A stretch of DNA of 11,044 nt from an uncultured Bacilli bacterium (GTDB taxonomy: Bacteria > Bacillota_I > Bacilli_A > RF39 > UBA660). How positions within the stretch are numbered: position 1 is the first letter of the stretch; every line of letters begins with the position of its first letter. Position numbers and translations under genes: made by a program. The stretch is from contig CANROL010000024.1 in NCBI GenBank assembly GCA_947632255.1, positions 1 to 11,044 on the forward strand, in the 5' to 3' direction. Below are positions 8,154 to 11,044 of this stretch, in pieces. The notes below the pieces were generated by a model. The model was not told the DNA's origin. It saw nothing but the letters and a program-made list of their open reading frames with translations, and did not search any database.

Positions 8154-9347
8154 ATGAAAAAGAGAACTTTAGTAATAGGAATTATAGTTTTAATATTCAT
8201 TTTAATTGGGGAAGTAATTATTTTCTTTATTCCTAGTAAAAGTAATGAAGATATATCTCAAAAAGATTTACCAAAAGAAGAAGTAATAGATATTAATAAA
8301 ATAGTAGATGATATTAAAAATAATAATTTAAATAAAGAACTTGTTTATGAATCAAGTAATATTGAGGAAGTAATTAGTTTAGTTTATTTAAATGAAAATA
8401 ATTATGAAAGTATTATTATAAATAAAAAAGAAAAAAAATTATTAGAATTTAAAGATTTAATTAAAAATAATGATGATTTTAATAATAAAGAAATAGAATT
8501 ATTAAGTTTAAAATATCCTAAATTTATAGTTGAGGGAATAAAAGAAAATAAAGATAATTTAGGGAGTAAGTTTTATTATGTAAAAGATAATGAAGTAACT
8601 ATATATTATTATAATTATAGTCTTTTATATGATATTAAAGATATTAATTTAACAATTAATTATAATGAAATAAAAGATATAATTAATTTTAAGACTGTTT
8701 TATATAAAGAATATCAAAATGAAGATGGATATAAATATGATAGTAATAAAAAAAGTATTGCTATAACTTTTGATGATGGTCCAAGTATAGAATTTAATCC
8801 TAAAATTAATGAAGTATTAAGTGATAATAAAGCGCATGCCACATTTTTTATGGTAGGTTATATGATGAATAATTGTAAATCATGTATAAGTAATACTGTT
8901 AATCATGGAAATATAGTGGGTTCACATACTTTTGAACATATGAATTTAACTAAAAATGATATAGGAACTATTAATACTAGTTTAAATAAAGTAAATAATA
9001 TATATAAAGAAGTAGTAGGGAAAAATATTAAATATTTAAGACCTCCTTATGGATCATTTAATAAAACTAATTTAAGTAATATTAATTTATCTTTTATACT
9101 ATGGAATTTAGATACCGAAGATTGGCGTTATAGAAATAAAGAACATGTTGTTAATTATATTAAAGAAAATGTTAAAGATGGATGTATTATTTTAATGCAT
9201 GAGTTATATCAGTCTAGTTATGAAGCTTTAGAAGAAATACTTCCATGGTTATATGCCAATGATTATCAAGTAGTAAATATTGAAGAATTAGCTAGTTTAA
9301 AAGGAACTACTTTAAATAATAATACAGCTTATTATAATATTAAATAG
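8154..9347 (+). CDS. Membrane-anchored peptidoglycan deacetylase (DUF3298-like plus NodB domain)
   Basis: The enzyme probably removes acetyl groups from cell-wall sugars, which commonly confers lysozyme resistance. An uncleaved N-terminal membrane anchor (about 6-26) precedes a DUF3298-like region (about 70-180, ending in the LTINYNEIKDII pattern) and a NodB domain from about 200. The catalytic motifs are complete: TFDDGP (205-210, D207/D208), SHTFEH (H258, H262), RPPYG (296-300), DTEDW (320-324) and LMHE (H349). The last motif has E where D is more usual after the histidine. The arrangement resembles B. subtilis PdaC and pneumococcal PgdA. Lying after an antibiotic-type ABC pair, it fits an envelope-protection role (inference). 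The exact substrate, GlcNAc or MurNAc, is not determined. Confidence 0.9.
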   Translation: MKKRTLVIGIIVLIFILIGEVIIFFIPSKSNEDISQKDLPKEEVIDINKIVDDIKNNNLNKELVYESSNIEEVISLVYLNENNYESIIINKKEKKLLEFKDLIKNNDDFNNKEIELLSLKYPKFIVEGIKENKDNLGSKFYYVKDNEVTIYYYNYSLLYDIKDINLTINYNEIKDIINFKTVLYKEYQNEDGYKYDSNKKSIAITFDDGPSIEFNPKINEVLSDNKAHATFFMVGYMMNNCKSCISNTVNHGNIVGSHTFEHMNLTKNDIGTINTSLNKVNNIYKEVVGKNIKYLRPPYGSFNKTNLSNINLSFILWNLDTEDWRYRNKEHVVNYIKENVKDGCIILMHELYQSSYEALEEILPWLYANDYQVVNIEELASLKGTTLNNNTAYYNIK

Positions 9348-9360
9348 AAAGAAGTGTTTT

Positions 9361-9774
9361 ATGCAAGATGTAATACTAAATAATGAAATAATACTTAGTT
9401 ATTGTAATAATACCGAAAAGCAATTAAATATTATTAGAATGACTAGAGAAAATATTTTAAATATTATTAATGTTTTAGAAGATAAAGATATTAATACTAA
9501 AGATGATATTATGAAGGCTTTAATGTTAAATAATGATTTTATTAGTTCTATAGAATATTGTTTAAGTATTCATAGAAAAGTAGTAGATAATTTTATTAAT
9601 TTAAGTGAAGATAGTGATAATATAGCATTTATTTTAAAACATCAATTACCTTATCTTAATAGTTGTAAGAGAATGAATAGTAAAGTTATTGAAGAAACTG
9701 TTTCTATTCTTAATATATTACATGATTTAAATGATTTAGTTATAACTTTAAATGATGATTTTACTTTAAATTAA
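9361..9774 (+). CDS. Small all-helical protein of unknown function
   Basis: The protein has 137 residues with no membrane segment, signal peptide or motif I recognise. It looks entirely helical, with heptad-like runs such as RENILNIINVLEDKDI and VIEETVSILNILHDLND, and is probably cytoplasmic. It has three cysteines, at positions 15, 67 and 102. It starts 13 nt after the deacetylase stop with AAAGAAG (9348-9354) 6 nt before the ATG, so it is probably the last gene of that transcription unit. Its TAA overlaps the stop of the convergent gene by 4 nt. Base and codon use match the neighbours, which supports a genuine gene. No function can be assigned. Confidence 0.75.
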   Translation: MQDVILNNEIILSYCNNTEKQLNIIRMTRENILNIINVLEDKDINTKDDIMKALMLNNDFISSIEYCLSIHRKVVDNFINLSEDSDNIAFILKHQLPYLNSCKRMNSKVIEETVSILNILHDLNDLVITLNDDFTLN

Positions 9775-10145
9775 ATAAAACCTATGTCTTCATCGGGACC
9801 GGGGCGATTTATTTCACCAACTAATGCTAAGGCTCCTCCGACGAGAAATAATAAAGAAGATATTAAACCAATATGGACATTTAATACTTCTTTTTTAGTG
9901 GCATCTCTTTTTAGGACAGTTACATCTTCATAATTAATTAAAACAAAATATAAGTATATAATAAAAGCAACACTAAAAATAGTAATATTTAAGATTTTAA
10001 ATTTTTTTTGATTACTACTATTATGAGTATATAAATAATTTCTTTCATAATTATTAGAAAGAAGAGCCCCAATAACAATAAAAAAATAAATTACCCAAAT
10101 TAAATCTTCTGTTTTAAGTCTTTGTAATTTAATTCCAATATTCAT
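9771..10145 (-). CDS. Small three-helix membrane protein of unknown function
   Basis: The protein has 124 residues with three predicted membrane segments (about 14-30, 51-70, 91-110), a basic loop containing NQKKFK before the second, and a short acidic tail, PGPDEDIGFI. It resembles a type of uncharacterised membrane protein I associate with AT-rich uncultured Firmicutes, but I cannot name a family. ATG 10143-10145 is the only Met codon near the start, and no Shine-Dalgarno site precedes it. A TATAAT sits 6 nt upstream, so the mRNA may be leaderless. It is the only gene here on the minus strand. It is convergent with the helical gene (TTAA shared by both stops) and divergent from the surface-protein unit. 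Function is unknown. Confidence 0.7.
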   Translation of the reverse strand: MNIGIKLQRLKTEDLIWVIYFFIVIGALLSNNYERNYLYTHNSSNQKKFKILNITIFSVAFIIYLYFVLINYEDVTVLKRDATKKEVLNVHIGLISSLLFLVGGALALVGEINRPGPDEDIGFI

Positions 10146-10151
10146 ATTAAA

Positions 10152-10200
10152 ATTATATTATTTTGGTTTAAAATTATAATTAAAGTCTTGATAATATTAA
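10152..10200 (-). promoter_or_regulatory. Candidate minus-strand promoter(s) for the membrane protein gene
   Basis: Two TATAAT hexamers occur on the minus strand, at 10157-10152 and 10178-10173. The upstream one has TTAATA (10200-10195) 16 nt before it, a 4/6 match to TTGACA, and would start transcription about 20 nt before the ATG. The other would place the start at the ATG itself but has a poor -35. Neither gives a leader with a Shine-Dalgarno site. Confidence 0.35.
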
Positions 10201-10216
10201 AAATAAATGATATTAT
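10188..10216 (+). promoter_or_regulatory. Probable sigma-A promoter of the leader/surface-protein unit
   Basis: TTGATA (10188-10193) and TATTAT (10211-10216) are separated by exactly 17 nt; each differs from consensus at one base. Transcription would start near 10223, giving about 50 nt of leader before the small ORF at 10274. It lies back-to-back with the candidate promoters of the minus-strand gene. Confidence 0.6.
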
Positions 10217-10232
10217 TTAGATAGTAAAGAAA

Positions 10233-10252
10233 GTAGATAATAAAAAATCTAC
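10233..10252 (+). promoter_or_regulatory. Short hairpin in the 5' leader
   Basis: GTAGAT (10233-10238) and ATCTAC (10247-10252) form a perfect 6-bp inverted repeat around an 8-nt A-rich loop. It ends 8 nt before the Shine-Dalgarno of the leader ORF and has no U-tract, so it is not a terminator. It could stabilise the 5' end or tune initiation. Confidence 0.35.
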
Positions 10253-10273
10253 AAAAGAATAGGAGAGATAAAA

Positions 10274-10315
10274 ATGAACAAATTTACGTCTGGGGGGGGG
10301 TTGTTAATAGAATAA
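10274..10315 (+). CDS. Leader peptide ORF containing a G9 tract
   Basis: This is a 13-codon ORF, MNKFTSGGGLLIE, ending at TAA 10313-10315. AGGAGA (10261-10266) lies 7 nt before the ATG and a good promoter is upstream, so it should be translated efficiently. Codons 7-9 are the nine-G run. With one G fewer, the frame stops at TAA 10305-10307 after about 10 codons. With one G more, it reads about 24 codons and stops at TGA 10345-10347, overlapping the ATG of the surface-protein gene. I infer that its role is to control translation of the next gene rather than to make a functional peptide. Confidence 0.6.
   Translation: MNKFTSGGGLLIE
10292..10300 (+). repeat. Homopolymeric G9 tract (probable slippage site)
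   Basis: Nine consecutive G in a window this AT-rich are very unlikely by chance, and it is the only long G or C run here. Poly-G tracts inside short reading frames before surface genes are a known basis of phase variation in other bacteria. The reported length may be uncertain, because homopolymers are prone to sequencing error. Confidence 0.8.
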
Positions 10316-10326
10316 ATATATTAACT

Positions 10327-10336
10327 AAAGGGGTGG
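10327..10336 (+). promoter_or_regulatory. Ribosome-binding site of the surface-protein gene
   Basis: AAAGGGGTGG lies 7-10 nt before ATG 10344. It is between the leader ORF's stop at G9 and the surface-protein start. At G10, ribosomes translating the leader would run across this site and end on the ATG. Confidence 0.65.
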
Positions 10337-10343
10337 TTAATAT

Positions 10344-11044
10344 ATGAAATTTGTAACATGTTTAATATTAGTAATAACTATATTTGTAAGTCATGCTGAA
10401 TTTACATCAACAGATCATGTAACAATAGTAGATGGAGTAATAAACTATACGCCATATGATTTTAAGATGATGGCGATGTATGAGCAAATAGAAGGTTGTG
10501 AAGATCCAAATAGTGATGCTTGTTATCAAGAAGTAGAAACTATGCCAAGTAATGGTTATGAAATAAATACAACTCAAAGTTATTGTTATAAAACAAATCC
10601 CGAAGAAAAAATATATGAAAAAGTATATACAAATTCAAATGGTGAACATATTATTAAAGATTTAGAAAAGAATACTAAATGTATTTTATATTTTGATAAA
10701 AAGAAAGAAGAATCTTTTGTAACAAAATTTTTAGCTACTCATGTTTGTAGTGAATCATCAGATGTAATAACTGAAGCCCAAGCCAAAAATTGTTTAGTAG
10801 ATGAAAAAGGTTACAGATTTGAAGGACCAGATCCTAATAACTATGTAAGATTTAATAATGAAGAATGGCGGATAATTGGGGTATTTGATGTTGAAACAGA
10901 AAACGGCCCAGAACAGTTAATAAAAATAATTAGAACAGAAAGTGAAAGTAAGAAATGGGATGAAACAAGTTCTAATAATTGGGAAAAACCAGCTACCTTA
11001 AATACATATTTAAATGATATATATCTAAATACAATAGGTGAAAA
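10344..11044 (+). CDS. Secreted cysteine-rich surface protein, 3' end outside the window
   Basis: The frame is open for 233 codons to the window edge. A signal peptide is likely: MKFVT, a hydrophobic core to about residue 15, and a possible cleavage site after SHA (residue 18). The mature part has six cysteines (52, 60, 81, 113, 135, 150), which could form disulfides outside the cell. From about 145 it contains GYRFEGPDPNNYVRF, EEWRIIGVF and NNWEKPATLNTYLND. This pattern is one I associate with a large family of surface proteins in uncultured AT-rich Firmicutes, whose function is unestablished. It sits behind a promoter, hairpin, G-tract leader ORF and its own ribosome-binding site, which points to switchable expression. 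An adhesin or immune-exposed role is inferred. Confidence 0.8.
   Translation, partial: MKFVTCLILVITIFVSHAEFTSTDHVTIVDGVINYTPYDFKMMAMYEQIEGCEDPNSDACYQEVETMPSNGYEINTTQSYCYKTNPEEKIYEKVYTNSNGEHIIKDLEKNTKCILYFDKKKEESFVTKFLATHVCSESSDVITEAQAKNCLVDEKGYRFEGPDPNNYVRFNNEEWRIIGVFDVETENGPEQLIKIIRTESESKKWDETSSNNWEKPATLNTYLNDIYLNTIGE

Noticed and set aside
10002..10009. T8 run (A8 in the coding sense of the minus gene) as a second phase-variation tract
   Set aside because: A/T runs of this length are expected in such AT-rich DNA, and here the run simply encodes lysine and neighbouring codons.
10188..10222. Invertible promoter flanked by inverted repeats
   Set aside because: Only short AT-rich near-palindromes are present; no paired inverted repeats or recombinase gene is visible.
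10292..10336. G-quadruplex formed by the G9 run and GGGGTGG
   Set aside because: The runs are separated by about 29 nt and give only a weak two-layer possibility; the frame-switch explanation is more specific.
1..11044. TGA read as tryptophan, as in Mycoplasma
   Set aside because: All tryptophans seen in conserved motifs are TGG, and rbgA ends properly at TGA, so the standard bacterial code fits.
1..11044. tRNA, rRNA, CRISPR array or insertion sequence
   Set aside because: No cloverleaf-like segments, regularly spaced repeats, transposase ORFs or terminal inverted repeats were seen.

Overview
The window looks like chromosome from a very AT-rich, wall-bearing Firmicute near the Bacilli/Mollicutes boundary, of the kind seen among uncultured gut lineages such as RF39-like Bacilli. 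This placement is an inference. It rests on strong Shine-Dalgarno sites, TGG-only tryptophan with TGA as a stop (so not the Mycoplasma code), an LtaS-family enzyme, a peptidoglycan deacetylase, and a surface-protein family typical of such genomes. Nearly everything reads on the + strand, with overlapping or tightly spaced genes.

Positions 1-5760 are a housekeeping block. The tail of an unidentified gene and a small frame-broken ORF lead into rbgA (50S assembly GTPase), rnhB (RNase HII), an LtaS-like membrane sulfatase-fold enzyme and topA. Starts overlap the preceding genes, which suggests one operon. A terminator-like hairpin built into the topA stop codon closes it. The LtaS-like gene sits where dprA often lies in Firmicutes.

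Positions 5770-9774 form an envelope-related block. A sigma-A-like promoter precedes a BcrA-type ABC ATPase and its ABC-2 permease (TTG start, 8-nt overlap). A membrane-anchored DUF3298/NodB peptidoglycan deacetylase and a small helical protein of unknown function follow. A convergent three-helix membrane protein of unknown function (9771-10145, minus) shares its stop-codon bases with the helical protein.

Positions 10146-11044 hold divergent promoters, then a 5' leader and the start of a secreted, cysteine-rich surface protein that runs off the window. The leader carries a well-initiated 13-codon ORF containing an uninterrupted run of nine G, the only such tract here. At G9 or G8 the leader ORF stops about 30 nt before the surface-protein start. 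At G10 it would instead stop at a TGA overlapping the surface-protein ATG (ATGA). That layout suggests phase-variable translational coupling and is the most interesting signal in the window.
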